Below, piece by piece: positions 21,712 to 33,388 of a stretch of 40,743 bases of DNA; position 1 is the stretch's first letter, and every line of letters starts with the position of its first letter. The notes beneath the pieces were generated by a model. The model did no database searches, was not told where the DNA came from, and saw only the letters and a program-made list of their open reading frames with translations. The stretch is from Rhizophlyctis rosea (lineage: Eukaryota > Chytridiomycota > Chytridiomycetes > Rhizophlyctidales > Rhizophlyctidaceae), in NCBI GenBank assembly GCA_027596075.1, contig JADGJC010000296.1, positions 2,575-43,317 of the forward strand. Direction: 5' to 3'. Both the position numbers and the translations under genes were made by a program.

Positions 21712-23851
21712 ACCCTGGCAATTGCCATCGGCACGTGAGACCGTGATGTGAGTATGGTTTGAACTTTCTTTTGTAACTTTCAGCTCTAGCATAATCCTTG
21801 ACTGATAACCAACCCATAGGATCCCCGCGCGGGGAGGAACGCAACCCACACTAAATTCTACAATAGCTTGTATACTTATAAGAGAGTACTCACGATGGCA
21901 GAAGGCCAGAATGAGGGCGCAGAGAAGTTTGAAGTGCTATATATCTTGATCACAGCGAGGGAAAAGGCTGTTGGCTGGGCGCGAATGATGCATTGAACGG
22001 TCACTACAGAATATGGAGTGGTTTGAACTCTTTGAAAGCCTCCGCTTTAGATAACTGATTAACATGAGAAGTCGGAAGGAGAAGAGTATATTTCAGCTCG
22101 GTTACTGCCAGCCCTGATTCCCATCCACCCACTTGGGCTTGCCACCCAGAGAAATACAGGCATGAGAAAGGCAGTCCCTCATACTCGTTTGTGTTGCGAA
22201 TGATAGATTGATTGCCCACGATATGCAGAAATCGAGAACCTTACGTTCAAAGGTCAGCAATCTTTTAAATAATTCTGCCGTGAGCAATCTCAAATACTCA
22301 GTATGAAGGGGCCAAAGGACACAAGAGCACGGGAAAGCTGTCCATCTTCGATCTTTCAAAACTGACCAGACTGGCGGAGGGTCCCCTGCCTGCTACAGTG
22401 CTACAGTTCGGCTGTATTGGGCGGCTTCCGTCACCCGCGTTTTTGCGTAAACACATATCATAGAACATAAATGACCACCCATAAACATATTTTGTATGCG
22501 AAATCTATACGGGGTGGGTGGGGGGGTTGAAAACACATAAATCAACACAAACATAAATTCTAACCAATCAGATCACGCAATTTGTTTAATTTACCCAAAT
22601 GCAGACCACCAGACAGGATATGATGATGGGTTACGGAAGCCCATATGTTGGTGCACCCAACATATCTCGTATTCCGCATGCAAAAAATAAATCATAAACA
22701 GGTTACGGAAGCCGCCCAATGGGTAAACTTTCTGGTAGGGTTTAATGACGAGCCCTTCGGTCAATGCCAATGACTAAAGGAGTAAGACAACTGCTTGGCC
22801 CTGGCATTATTGGGTTCCAATTCATCGGCGTCGAAGCCTTCAACATCTCAAAAGGAAGCGAAACATCAAGCATGTACAATAACAATGCTACCTGGGTTGT
22901 ACGCGCGGGTCCCACTTGGGGAGCGGTCTGCCTCACCAGCCTCAGTTAAACAAACCGGGCCCACCACTCTACCGCTGACATGACGCAAATTACTCAAATC
23001 CTTCAACCGACTGAATACAGCATTTCCCACAACAGGTATGGTGCATGCGTATCGCTAAAGACGGGTTTCGAGATACCTAAGTACCTATTATAAGTCTGCC
23101 GTGTCCACGCAACTCATCGGACAGCTGCGGTTGGTCTCTCCACCGAGTTCTACCGCAATATGCAAGGAACTCCGGAGTCCAAGGTGCGTATGACCCGTGC
23201 TACTCTTTTTTTGCAATACCCACTACACGATCATTATCGGAATCAAGGATTGGCACTTTGGAAGCAACCAAGTCCTTTGCGCGTACGAAAAATCTCATGA
23301 TGACCTTGAGGAAATCCGAACACACGGCATCCAACATACATTCGGAGCGTGATTCATGATCAAACTTCAGCTGACTTCGGACCCTTCGATCGTTCATGTC
23401 GTCAGCCCAGATCAGCCTGCAGTGACTCGCCTGCACTGGCGTGTGTTGTTCAACCGCTCACGTCGGTAAATTATTTGCTGCTTGCAACCTCTGCAGGCCG
23501 TCATTAGGACGAGAAAGACGGCACCGGACGGCCACCCTTTGAGTCAAAAATCCACACTACTGACTCCTCGTCTGAACCTCACTGCCCGAGAAAACCCGTT
23601 GCCACCCCACACCGCCCACCTGCACGGAGTTGCGCGAGTGAAGGCACAGCTGCCTTAGGGAGCTGGAAAGTCCCTTGCAACCTTCAACTCCCTCAAGTCT
23701 AACTCACAACTTTCTATCAACGGCAGGTCTTGGCCGTGAGCTTCTCTAACAAAGTAGCGAGCACTCATATCTGGTCTATTCTTCACTCTGTTTGCCGTCA
23801 GTCAGTTCAGTCGTCCACCAGCAAAGCCCGTTCGCTCAACACCACGTCAGA
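21712..23851. other. Intergenic region with an inverted-repeat element
   Basis: About 2.1 kb between paralogues B and C. Apart from the element at 22417-22719 I see no gene: open frames are under 100 codons and lack motifs. The last 250 bp form the leader of paralogue C. Confidence 0.5.
22417..22719. mobile_element. MITE-like element with terminal inverted repeats
   Basis: The ends are inverted copies: 22417-22435 (TTGGGCGGCTTCCGTCACC) and the complement of 22701-22719, which differ at one base in 19. The 303-bp interior is AT-rich without coding capacity. It holds a perfect hairpin (22643-22651 with 22657-22665), imperfect subterminal inverted segments (22488-22505 with 22672-22689) and an extra direct copy of the right-end motif (GGTTACGGAAGCC at 22629-22641). 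A clear target-site duplication is not visible. Non-autonomous DNA-transposon remnant is the best reading. Confidence 0.6.
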
Positions 23852-25149
23852 ATGGCCCTTACAGTAGGTTATGCGGACTCGCCTAAGCCAAATTGGGAAG
23901 ACAACCTCACGGTTGGAACGCCACACACATAACAGGTCCCTTTCACTGCTCTACCCGACGAATTCCGCAAAAAGGTCTGTGATGCATTCCTTTCCATCGC
24001 TCCAACCGACTTCCTTCCCTTCCGTGCCACTTGCAAAGAATTCTTTAAACACCTGGAGGCGTATCTTGTTCGCAAACATCTCCCCCATTTCTCCTTATTG
24101 TTAATCTGTACATGTGATTGGGAAGCGGGTGATGACCCCACCATCTACTTGATCGCTCTTTCCGAGTATGTTATTCCCAAGTTAGGGAACCATTTTGAAG
24201 GGTGCAGGACTGAGAAATTGAGCGCCTGGCAGCTCTCAAACGTGCCCTGGAACGGATGGACGAGGATGGAGAATGGGACTTTGAGACATCCGTGGATGAT
24301 TTCATTGCAAGTGTGGACCTCAATGATTGGGACGCCATCTTTGATGCGGTCCCGTCGACGTACGATCTAGATTACGGGCCCAATGAGTACATTGGAAAGC
24401 TATGTTTGGTCAGTGGGTTGAAGCATTATGCTTCGGAGATGGAGACTGTCTTAATGATGGAGATAGGTGGGAACTTGAATGGCGCTTGCACCCGCAGGTG
24501 GACGGGCAGAAAGTTATATTCCGGTGCAAGGACAATGTCATTCCTTTCGGGATAGGGTGGCGAGGGGTTACAATCAAATTGACGGCGGTCTTGGGGAGTA
24601 GACAGCATGACCTTCCTATTGTTCGTGAAAAATATCTGGTTTTTGACCAGCCAGGACGGGGCTTACAAGATTTTCCATACTGATTGGGGGAGGAGGACGG
24701 TGCGGAGGACTTTCCGGGATGGCAATCGTGGCCTGACTTCAGTGAGGACGGGGATAAGATGGATTACAGCATCGAAGGCCCAGCAAAGGAAGGACCGAAA
24801 GGGAGGAAGGGGAAGAAGGGCGTAAAAGCCAAGGGTAAGAGCGGAAGGACAACAGATGAAGTAGCAACAGCCGCCAGACCTTCCACGGACACCAGCAATC
24901 CAACTACCGCGCAGGGAACAAACAACCACGACCAACCCATCCAATGCGTTTTGGAGAGCAAGGTAAACGGTAGATGTTTCAGCTGTGAGCTTCCGCCATG
25001 TGGAAAAAAACCTTCGCTTTGTCATCCTGGACATTCTGCGGATTTTGGTGGAGGGCGGGGACCGATACGAAAATGAGGATGAAGACGGGGCAGACAGTAG
25101 CTACAGTAGTGAGAGTGAAGATGGCGGTGAAGATGGGGAGGACTTGTAG
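23852..25149 (+). pseudogene. F-box-like family, paralogue C (multiple lesions)
   Basis: A mini-exon ATG GCC CTT ACA (23852-23863), a 72-bp intron and exon 2 from 23936 (VPFTALPDEFRKKVCDAFL, LPFRATCKEFF). The family core is recognisable but broken: a -1 shift near 24213 after CRTE, a -1 shift near 24391 before the EAMFGQWVEALCFGD block, a TGA at 24681-24683 after GRGLQDFPY, and a +1 shift near 24965 in the last block (VSFRHVEKNL). The acidic tail then runs to TAG at 25147-25149. Four lesions make this a real pseudogene rather than a sequencing artefact. It preserves the mini-exon structure of the other copies. Confidence 0.85.
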
Positions 25150-26563
25150 ATTGCGAATAGTGATCACTTGTAAGTGCTGATGGGGATAGGATTGAATACA
25201 GCGTAGCAAGTTGAGTGACAGCAATGTTTAAAACATTTTGAACAGACTGTTTCCGTGTTGGACACGGCGCATTGGGAGCTCAACGGTCTGCCACGTGGAA
25301 GAAGACTGCTGTCGGTTGCCTCAATGTCTTCGAGATGTCGCTGAGAAATTCTCGGGTCGAACCCTCCTTGACAACTGTTTCGCTGACCATGAAAAACCCC
25401 TGGCCACATCTCGGAAATCGCCCACTCGTCGTCCAGCCAACCCGCTTCCGGGACCCTCTGTCGCAATATCCACAAATTCCCTTCCATCAATCACCCCCTT
25501 TCTACCGGCGCCGTGCCTAGCTTCTTAGCCACTTTCGTAAACCTCCACCATGGTGTTTCCAAACTTTTTCGGTTAGCAGATAAGAAATGGACTGTGAATG
25601 GGTCAAACTTGACGACGGGATCTGAATGTCACAACTTCCTTAATGCTGACCTATGCACGTGTGATCGCAGCAGTTATAGGGCTTGTTAGTAGTGGACGAT
25701 TTTGTGTGGTTGGAAAATAGGAGAGTTTGTACGGACTGTTTGGAGTCATGAGGTGCTTTACAACTTTTGAGCATTCGCCTTGCTGGGTTTAGCACAAAGA
25801 AGCTCAAAGAAGCCCGACGTTGATTCGCATACATCACTTACATCCGCCGGCTCTTTGCTCGAGAAGGTTCAGCGACCAATGAATGCCAATGCTCGTGAAG
25901 CGAGGAAAATGTAGGTTGGTACACCGGCTCAATGGCGAGCCGGTTTCCCAAGGACAATGACGACAGCCGCCAGCTGCCTGATGCAAAGCAACTATTCCGT
26001 CCAGCAATATGTCATCAAACTCGAAGTCCAAAAGCGGTGCCTTTTAAGCATCTTCTTAGTCTCCGCGATACAAACGGCATAAAGTCTGAGGACTCTGAAC
26101 CATGACTAGATCAACAGGACCTCTGGGATGGGCGTCATGCGAGTTCAGGCCATCAACGTCAACATTGGTAAAACCTTCACTGAAACATTCCACTATGCTG
26201 CTAGAAACACCTGAGAGTACGTGCGGGTCTCGACAAGGGTCCAGAAGGGAGTTGCGCGGATCGCTGCGGGAGACAAACCGGGCCTTAGCCATCAGCTGCC
26301 CACTCAAACAACACACCCAAGTATCACAAATCATTCACACGGCCGCGTCCTCATGACGCCATCATATGTGCCTCAACAGCCGACTCGGCACCTTCCGAAG
26401 GTGGGTTATAATAAAAGCTCTGTTGAAATCAACCAAATTTCAATTCGTCGTTCCTTCTTTTCACTATTTTCCATGGCTCAATTTCGATCACCCTAAAGTG
26501 ACGGACACTGTTCTGCTTCGTCCCAACCTCGCAAATCAGCATAACACGACCACGATACAAATC
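25150..26563. other. Intergenic region, no gene seen
   Basis: About 1.4 kb between paralogues C and D. Open frames of up to 108 codons on both strands show no family resemblance and no remnant of the F-box-like core. A TATA-like GGTTATAATAAAAG lies near 26403-26416, about 150 bp before the D start. Confidence 0.45.
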
Positions 26564-27875
26564 ATGGCAAGTCCCCGCAGCATGTTGCGCGACGATCAAT
26601 ATGAAGCTCACCAAATCCCTACATTCACAGCAGGTTTCCCTCCTCACCCTCCCGGACGCGCTCCGCTTCAAAATCTACGACGCATTCCTCTCCACCTCCC
26701 CACCCCCCTCCTTCCTCCCCTTCCGCGCAACCTGCAAAGACTTCTCCACCCACCTCCGAACCTACCTCACCCACACCTACATCCCCAACCTTTACCTCGA
26801 CCTAACCTTCACGCAAGACTGGGTACCCGGCGTCGATACCCAAACTTACCTCACCACCCTCTACGAATACACAATCCCCAAACTCGGGCACCATTACGAA
26901 AGATGTCGCACTACCGAACAACGCCGAGAAGATTTCAAAACAGGTCTTGAAAACATGATGGATGAGGGCGAATGGGAACCCGAGACGACCATCGACACCT
27001 TCATTGCCGATCAAGACTTGACCGACTGGGTTAACGTCGTCACCGCTGTCCCGGATCCCTATCCAGACACCTTTGGACCCAACAGGCAACTTTGGGACGC
27101 CATCTTTGGAAGATGGGTAGATATAGACGGCTTCGGGGATCCAGAGTGCTTAGACGAGGATGGGTGGCAATTGAAATGGCGTCTATACCCACATGTTGAC
27201 GGAAACAAAATCATATTCCAATGTCACGACAGCATCATTCCCTTCGGATTCGGATGGCGTTCCGTCTTCGTCGACCTGACCGCACACCTCTCGGAATGGT
27301 CTCGCTTCCCCATCATCCACGGAAAGCAATTCATCTTCAATGAGCCGGAACGAGGTTTCCAGAATGTAGATGACGATTCAGATGAGGAGGAAACAGAAGG
27401 TGACATTGAATACACAGAAGTTTTCTCCGGATGGAAAGCCTTTCCAGCTATCAGTCCAATTGGAGAGGACATGGGTTACAGCATTGAAGATGAACCGGAA
27501 GAGGAGGAGAAGGAAACGAAAGAAGCCGCTAGACCGGAGCACAAAGGCAAAGGAAAAATGCCAGAATCCATCTCAACAATCGCCGGACCATCCGGCAGCG
27601 CCAACACAACAATCAAACACCCCCAACCCCTCCGCTGCAGCCTCCACCGCAACGTAACACCCCACAACTCCACCCTAACCTTCCATCACATCCAAAAAGA
27701 CCTCCACTACCTGACCCTCCACATCCTCCACCACCTCGTCCGAACCTACCACATCCAACACCCACCTCCACCACCACCCGCTCTACCCAAACAACCAAAA
27801 AAGGCCAGAAAGCGTCCAAAACCGAGAACGAAGAAACACAACTGGTCAACGGTGAAAAGACAGGGACGGAAGTAG
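26564..27875 (+). CDS. F-box-like family of unknown function, intact paralogue D
   Basis: The only open member of the array; I do not recognise the family. The N-terminus LPDALRFKIYDAFLST followed by LPFRATCKDF resembles an F-box, which would bind Skp1 in an SCF ubiquitin ligase (inference). A conserved core follows: YTIPKLGHHYERCRT, IFGRWVDIDGFGDPECL, LYPHVDGNKIIFQCHD, PFGFGW and FIFNEPERGF, then an acidic linker (about residues 260-310), a last block (RCSLHRNVT, HIQKDLHYL) and a basic Pro/Lys tail like a nuclear signal. The other three copies start with a mini-exon and an intron. Here that would be ATG at 26564 and a GC-AG intron (GCAAGT at 26567 to CAG at 26630), giving 415 residues. Otherwise translation starts at ATG 26601 and gives 424 residues. 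Confidence 0.8.
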
Positions 27876-28415
27876 TGTGGCGGGAATGTGTTTCAGATGA
27901 GTAGTTGCTGGCGTGTGCGCGAGCACGAGAAGGAGATGTGGAGGTGGGAAGGAGGGGAGTTTCAAGTTTTTTTTACCACATGTAGCAGTTTTTGCAGTAG
28001 TAATGTAAATACATGTCGATATCATCGCACATCATGGTGAAGGATTCAGAAAAATTTGATGACACACGCAAACGAAGTTCTTCTGGCTGCAAAAGCGAGA
28101 CCTTGGACGATCCAGAACTTCAGAGCATTCAGAGAAATCCCCAAAGCACCAGCCCACCTCCAACGTTCGCAAAACGCGATACATTGCAAGAATATGTAAA
28201 AAGCCGAAACAAGATATCAAAAGGGATCTATCTAAGCGAGAAGTCCCAAACACAAAACATACTAACTACAAATCAATCACACAAGCGCTAAATGCAACAA
28301 AACAAGCCCCACAAAGGTCTCAAGAACCCATAAGTAAAACGAAAATAACTACAAAACTAAACTGCAAAAAACTACATACAACCCTCCAATCTACCACACT
28401 CTCAAACCCCTTCCT
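27876..28415. other. Convergent 3' flanks, no gene seen
   Basis: A 540-bp spacer between two convergent genes (paralogue D and the aspartic protease). It contains a T8 run near 27968 and A-rich DNA toward the right, consistent with 3' untranslated sequence. A 92-codon open frame (28013-28291) lacks any motif. Confidence 0.5.
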
Positions 28416-31400
28416 TTACCCCATCTGCGCATTTGTAATCCTCAAAAACCGAATAGCACCCCGACTCTGCCACGCAGTAGTCGCAAACCGCTGCCTCTTA
28501 TCAAGCCTTGCATTACGACGATACACATCCGACGTCGACGCCGTAGGCGGAGCGCTAAGTCCCATGTCCTCGTACCCGACTTGGAAGACGGAGGCGAAGG
28601 ATTGGGTGAAGATCGTGCCTATGATGGTAAGAAATGTTAGTTCCAAATCTAGTGCGGGACACAGGGGACGTTTCTAACTTACCCAAAACAGCAACGGTAT
28701 CCGCATCCGAACCATCCTCCTCCCCATATCCATAATCCCTTTTATAGTACCCACTGTACCCGCCAGCCTGCTGCTGCCCATACCCATACCCACCCCCCTG
28801 CTGCTGCTGCTGCTGTCCATACCCCTGCTCCCCCTTATCCAAAAACGTCGCCAAAGGACTATAACACCTCCCACCCTCCCTAACAACCCATTCCTCCGGC
28901 TTCAAAATATACTCCTCATCCCCAAATTTAAAGCAAAGATCTTTCAATTTGCTGGTGTCGCACGTAACAGTGCACAACCCAGCTTGCGACGGCGGTGTAG
29001 CCATCGCTGCACCAGACGACGCAGCGCCAGTAGTACCATCCCTCTTATAATACCCATACTGCCCCGCCGGCTCTCCACATTGAACACCCATCAACTGATG
29101 AGCTTTCTCCACCGCAATCTTGGGAAGGATCATGAACGTGGAGCCAGTGTCGATGATGGCCTCGACTTGCGGAGCGGGGGCTTGGTACGAGTATGAGCGC
29201 TTCTTGCGAGAGTAGGACTCATGTTCGAACGGGTTGTAAGGTTTCTGCTCCTGGTACGTTTGGGACGATTTCTGGTACTCGCCGTTGGAAGATTCATGGC
29301 CGGACGACTTCTTCTCATCGTAAGTGGGCGTTTCCGAAGTCTTCTTGTCGTCGTAAGAACCGGTCTCATGAGATTTCTTCTCCTCGTAAGACGGAGATTC
29401 GTACGTCTTCTTGTTCTCAGCGTAGGGCGTCTCATGAACCTTCGGGTAGGTAGTAGTCTGGTAGGATTTGTCGTACGCCCCATGAGTGGTCGTCTCATAA
29501 GTGTTGTGGGTGGGCTTGTCATACGAGCTGGGAGAACTGTAACCGTAAGTGGTGGTCGGTTTCTCGTACGAACTCAGAGTAGTGTGAGCGGCCCCGTCAT
29601 AAGACGGCGTGGTGTGCGTTGGCGTCACATACGAGGAAGTGCTATAGGTGGGCTTGTCGTAGGAAGGCGTGCTGTGGGTGTAACCAGCACCATACGAAGA
29701 TGTGCTGTGGGTTGGGGTCACGTACGACGGGGTGCTATAAGTCGGAGTTCCATACGACGGTGTGCTGTACGTAGGTGTGCCGTACGACGGTGGGCTGTAG
29801 GTAGGTGTGTACGGGGGTGGGCTGTAGGTGGGTGTGCTATACGAGGGAGTGCTGTACGTAGGCGTCCCATAGGATGGCGTCGTGGTGTAAGCCGGCGTGG
29901 TATGGGTAGTAACATAAGTGGGCCGCCCATACGAGCTGGGAGTGGTAGTCGTCGTAGTGTAGTAAGTCCGCACACTAGTGGTAGTGGTCGTATGATACGA
30001 CGACGAAGTAGTGTTGCCATAAGTGGGAGTTCGATACACCGACGACGTCGTGTAGACTGGGGTTTGGTACGATGTCGAAGTGGTTTGGTACGAAGGCGTG
30101 GTGTAGTAAACAGGTGGTTGATACGGCTTGGGTGCTTCGTAGTATTGAGGAGCTGGAGCGTAAGTGGGAGCTTTGCTCAAAGGAATCTCGACGTCGCCGT
30201 ATTTGAAGCCCTTGAAATCGATAGACCAGATGCTACACAGCGAGACAACGTCGTTTAACAAACATATTTTGTGTGTAAGCCCGGGGATCGATCACTCTCA
30301 CTTACCCGCTCTGCCGACCAGCATCCGTGATGTTGATCCCCTTCGTCTTTGTAAGGTCCAAGTTGGTACCACACACTTCAAGTTGTGCACCCTGGCTCTG
30401 AGTTTGGTACCCGTACGAAGACGGAGACGAAGTGCTGTTGCTTCGCGCCGGGGGAATGAAGGAGAACGTCGGAACACACTTTCCAGCTTTAGCAGCTGCA
30501 TACAACCAAGAGTCCTTGCCCTTCGGGAAGTCCTTGGGTTGAAGTGCAAGCCCTGCAGATGCACATGATCCGTTGAGCGTGGGTGCAGAATAGTAAGGAC
30601 GAATGCATCTTACCAAAGACACCACAAAGAGGGCCAGAGCTAGTAGCCACGGAGGCACTGGAATCAGCCATCAAAAATGTGCTCTTCACTGAAGGTAAGA
30701 GCAAGTCAGGTCCACGCATGCATCTGATACCCCACAGCCCACAACATACCAGCCATTCCACCAAAATCCAACATATCCAAATTCAATTCACCCTCAACCG
30801 TCCGCCCATCGGAATACGTCAAAGTGTACGGCTGCCCCCACTGCACGAACGACGACGACTTCGACGCGTCAAACCCATCAATAGGAGTCTTCGGCTGGGA
30901 ATAGCCATATCCATAATCCTGCTGCGGTTGATCCACGCCGCGGATCCAGAAAAGGGATGTGCCAGAGTCCACGCGGACGTTGAACTTTTGTGCCGGCGTT
31001 CCGATACCGATTTCTGCGATGTCTATGATTGACCATCAATATTATGATCAAACTATCATCATGATCAGTTCGCGTGGCCACGATACTTACATTCGTATGG
31101 GTTGTTCCCGGCATTGATCTTCAAGGTGCTCGCTTGTGCCGGCGTGTACCCATATGATGATGGAGTCGGAGTAGAATATCCGTATGCAGTGGGAGTAGTG
31201 TATCCATATCCAGTGGGTGTCGGGTACGAAGCCGGTGTTTGGTATGTTTGCTGATACGGTGGCTGGTAAGGCTGTTGGTACTGCTGTTGAGGAGGTTGAT
31301 ATTGCTGTTGGTATTGCTGGTATTGCTGTTGGTATTGCTGTTGGTATTGCTGTTGGTATTGCTGTTGTTGGGGTTGGTTGTAGGACGGAGCAGAGGGCGC

Positions 31401-31890
31401 ATTGTATGTGTTGGGACTGTATTGGAATGACGGGTGATGTGCGTATTTGGCCCGAACATATCTGTGAGACAGGTGGTTGTTAGTAAACAACGCAGGGAGT
31501 GGCGGAATGTTTATTCACAGCTATGCCCACGTCCGCAGACGCTTTCACGTTGTAAGTACCATATGCTTCCTGCTTGCAATTCCAATCTGTCCACCCATTT
31601 TCCAACACCACCACCAACACCGCCCTTTTTCAGACACCCAACAACCATCAAAATACTCACTGATTCTCCGCCCTCATCTGCTGATGAACATTCTGCCACC
31701 CCTCCGCAGCACCTTCCTTCCTCACAGGCGCCTTCCAATAATACTCCGAAGGCCGCACCGCCTGTTGCTGTTGGTGATCATACCAAGCGGGAGCAGCACG
31801 CGGAGCACCCTGAGGTTGATCATACCAGGCAGCGCGAGCTAGACCGACAGCGCACGCCGCAGTTAGGGCGAACAACGTTGGTGATGGCAT
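28416..31890 (-). CDS. Secreted aspartic protease with repeat insertions
   Basis: Pepsin-family (A1) aspartic protease. Exons: 31890-31661, 31461-31091, 31022-30750, 30688-30614, 30552-30306, 30232-28683, 28618-28416 (2949 nt, 982 residues; typical A1 precursors are about 400). Residues 1-20 (MPSPTLFALTAACAVGLARA) are a signal peptide. The propeptide region holds a Gln/Tyr repeat (QQQYQQQY...) and YGYxTPT repeats. The N-lobe has YIAEIGIGTPAQKFNVRVDS, catalytic DSGTS, and a flap-like YSDGRTVEG. The C-lobe has IIDTGSTFMILP. Between IWSIDFKGFKYGDVEIP and IIDTGST lies an insertion of about 325 residues, first TPSYxTPTYST-like repeats, then Lys/Glu/Tyr-rich repeats ending in RKKR, a likely kexin site. 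A second Gln/Gly/Tyr insert lies before TVAVLGTIFTQSF. It is probably wall-associated or self-processed (inference). Confidence 0.9.
29560..30130 (-). repeat. Tandem Tyr/Thr/Pro/Ser-coding repeats
   Basis: Degenerate tandem units inside exon 6 of the protease, coding PSYxTPTYST-like decapeptide to dodecapeptide repeats. On the plus strand they show as recurring GTACGACGGTGTGCTGTA-like units. Unit spacing varies between about 24 and 45 bp. The array is likely to vary in copy number between isolates. Confidence 0.8.
31270..31372 (-). repeat. 15-bp tandem repeat coding QQQYQ
   Basis: About six copies of a unit close to GCTGTTGGTATTGCT (plus strand) in exon 2 of the protease, coding the QQQYQ repeat of the propeptide region. 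One interruption shortens a unit. A separate CTG run (28798-28814) codes poly-Gln in the C-lobe insert. Confidence 0.8.
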
Positions 31891-33301
31891 GGAGCTATGT
31901 TTATGATAGGATAGTGGTGTATGAAATCTAGAGGAAAAGGGTGTCGTAAAGCTTAAGTGTCCTGATCTTCGGGGTCTCGTTCGAAATGGCTACTCCGGCC
32001 GTTCTCTGGCGCTGTATATAAATATCAAGTTCCTCACCAGATGGCAAGACAAGTTTCCACGCCCGTTATGTACCAAGCCCAAAGGTCAGTGGACGGAGCG
32101 GGGTGTGGTTGAAATGTGCAAGCAAGCAAGTGTCTATCTTCCCGCTGTATCTACTCAGCCTCCTCCGGTGAACAACAAGAGCCTGCACACCACTGATAGT
32201 TGTGTTAGGACTGCACGGATATGTAAAGCTGGCACCAAGTTTGCCACCACGCTCTATGTAAAGTTTCGGGGGAAGATGAAGAAGCTTGGCAAAAGGTCCC
32301 GTCTCGCACCAATGCCATGCCATGCAATGCAATGCCATCCGAGAACCCAAGAATGCAAGGCGAGAATGGCTTGGGTCAATAGGGCCAACACCTGGATCCC
32401 CGAAATGGGTATTACCGAGGGTTACACATTGTCACTCAATGGAACTGCCACTGGCTACACAAGAACACTCACTGCACTCACTGGTGCAACGGTGGATGCT
32501 GTAAGCACCGCCTCATCAGAACGCGTCAATCAAGTACAAACGGATCCCTGTGCTGAATTCTGAGCCACCCATCTGTGAAAATGAGTAAAATGGCCATTGG
32601 TCCATTATGCCCACAGTATGCACAAATAACGGGATGCCGTTCAAGAAAATGACCCGGCTCATCAATAAAGACAACTCATCTCAAAATGTCTTCATAAGCC
32701 TTGCAAAAGCCGACACGCGGTGTTTGCTCTGCTCAAAACCGATGGCAACTATTTTGAAAAAGAACTGCCCACACCGCCAGGCCCAACGTCATGTTCAAAA
32801 AGCAACCCCTGTTGGCTAATATGTTTCACGGGAACAATGCTTATCTTTTTTCGCACGGGATCAACTAGACGCGAACGCGCTGGCCATGTCTACATTGCAG
32901 GCATTTGGTGCAACGGCTGAATAGCTTGTCGCAGCCAAAAAAAAGGCGTCTAGCTGCACCAACATCAACACAACAATTGTGTCAGACGCGCAAGCATCGT
33001 AGACTCTGCGGTGAATTTTCAAACTCAAGAACGATAAAAGAGGCATCCTCGTGTGCAAAGACATGAGCCCGTGGCGCAGCAAACGCGACTGTGGTGGAGG
33101 GAAAGTTACCAGCGCAATGCAATATTGCTGACAATGACGTGCTTGCGTTGCAAGGAACGACAAAATCGATGAAGGGATCAGCGGTAGTCTATAAAGACCC
33201 ATAGGCTCACTGGAACGTATGACCCCTCGATACTTGAAGACCAACCCACTTTGAACCCTTCATCTCATCACCCTTCCACGCTGAAGCCCCCTCCAAAAAA
33301 C
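31891..33301. other. Intergenic region upstream of protease
   Basis: The protease promoter side. TATATAAATAT lies at about 32013-32023, some 125 bp upstream of the protease start. A 152-codon plus-strand frame (32105-32563) is open but shows no domain or signal, and I do not call it. The right end, from about 33189, looks like a plus-strand promoter for the small frame at 33302. Confidence 0.45.
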
Positions 33302-33388
33302 ATGACATCCAAACCCACATTCAGCGCCTCCGAAATCGAAGGACAACTCTACCGTGTCGCAAACGCATTGGAGGGTATCCCAAAGTAG
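33302..33388 (+). CDS. Possible 28-residue peptide or gene remnant
   Basis: The reading frame is MTSKPTFSASEIEGQLYRV followed by nine residues and TAG. It has a gene-like upstream: TATAAAG at 33189, a C/T-rich leader (33252-33293) and an AAAAAAC start context. I found no splice path that extends it. It may be a small peptide, the first exon of a decayed gene, or chance. The sequence resembles no family I know. Confidence 0.25.
   Translation: MTSKPTFSASEIEGQLYRVANALEGIPK

Noticed and set aside
23852..25149. Paralogue C lesions as pure sequencing error
   Set aside because: Four separate lesions of three kinds (deletions, insertion, nonsense) in 1.3 kb, while long conserved genes nearby have none.
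29221..30258. 345-codon plus-strand open frame
   Set aside because: It is the antisense shadow of the repeat-coding exon of the aspartic protease; the Val/Arg/Gly-rich product has no motif.
31270..31372. CRISPR-like array
   Set aside because: Units are contiguous 15-mers without spacers and are in a coding frame.
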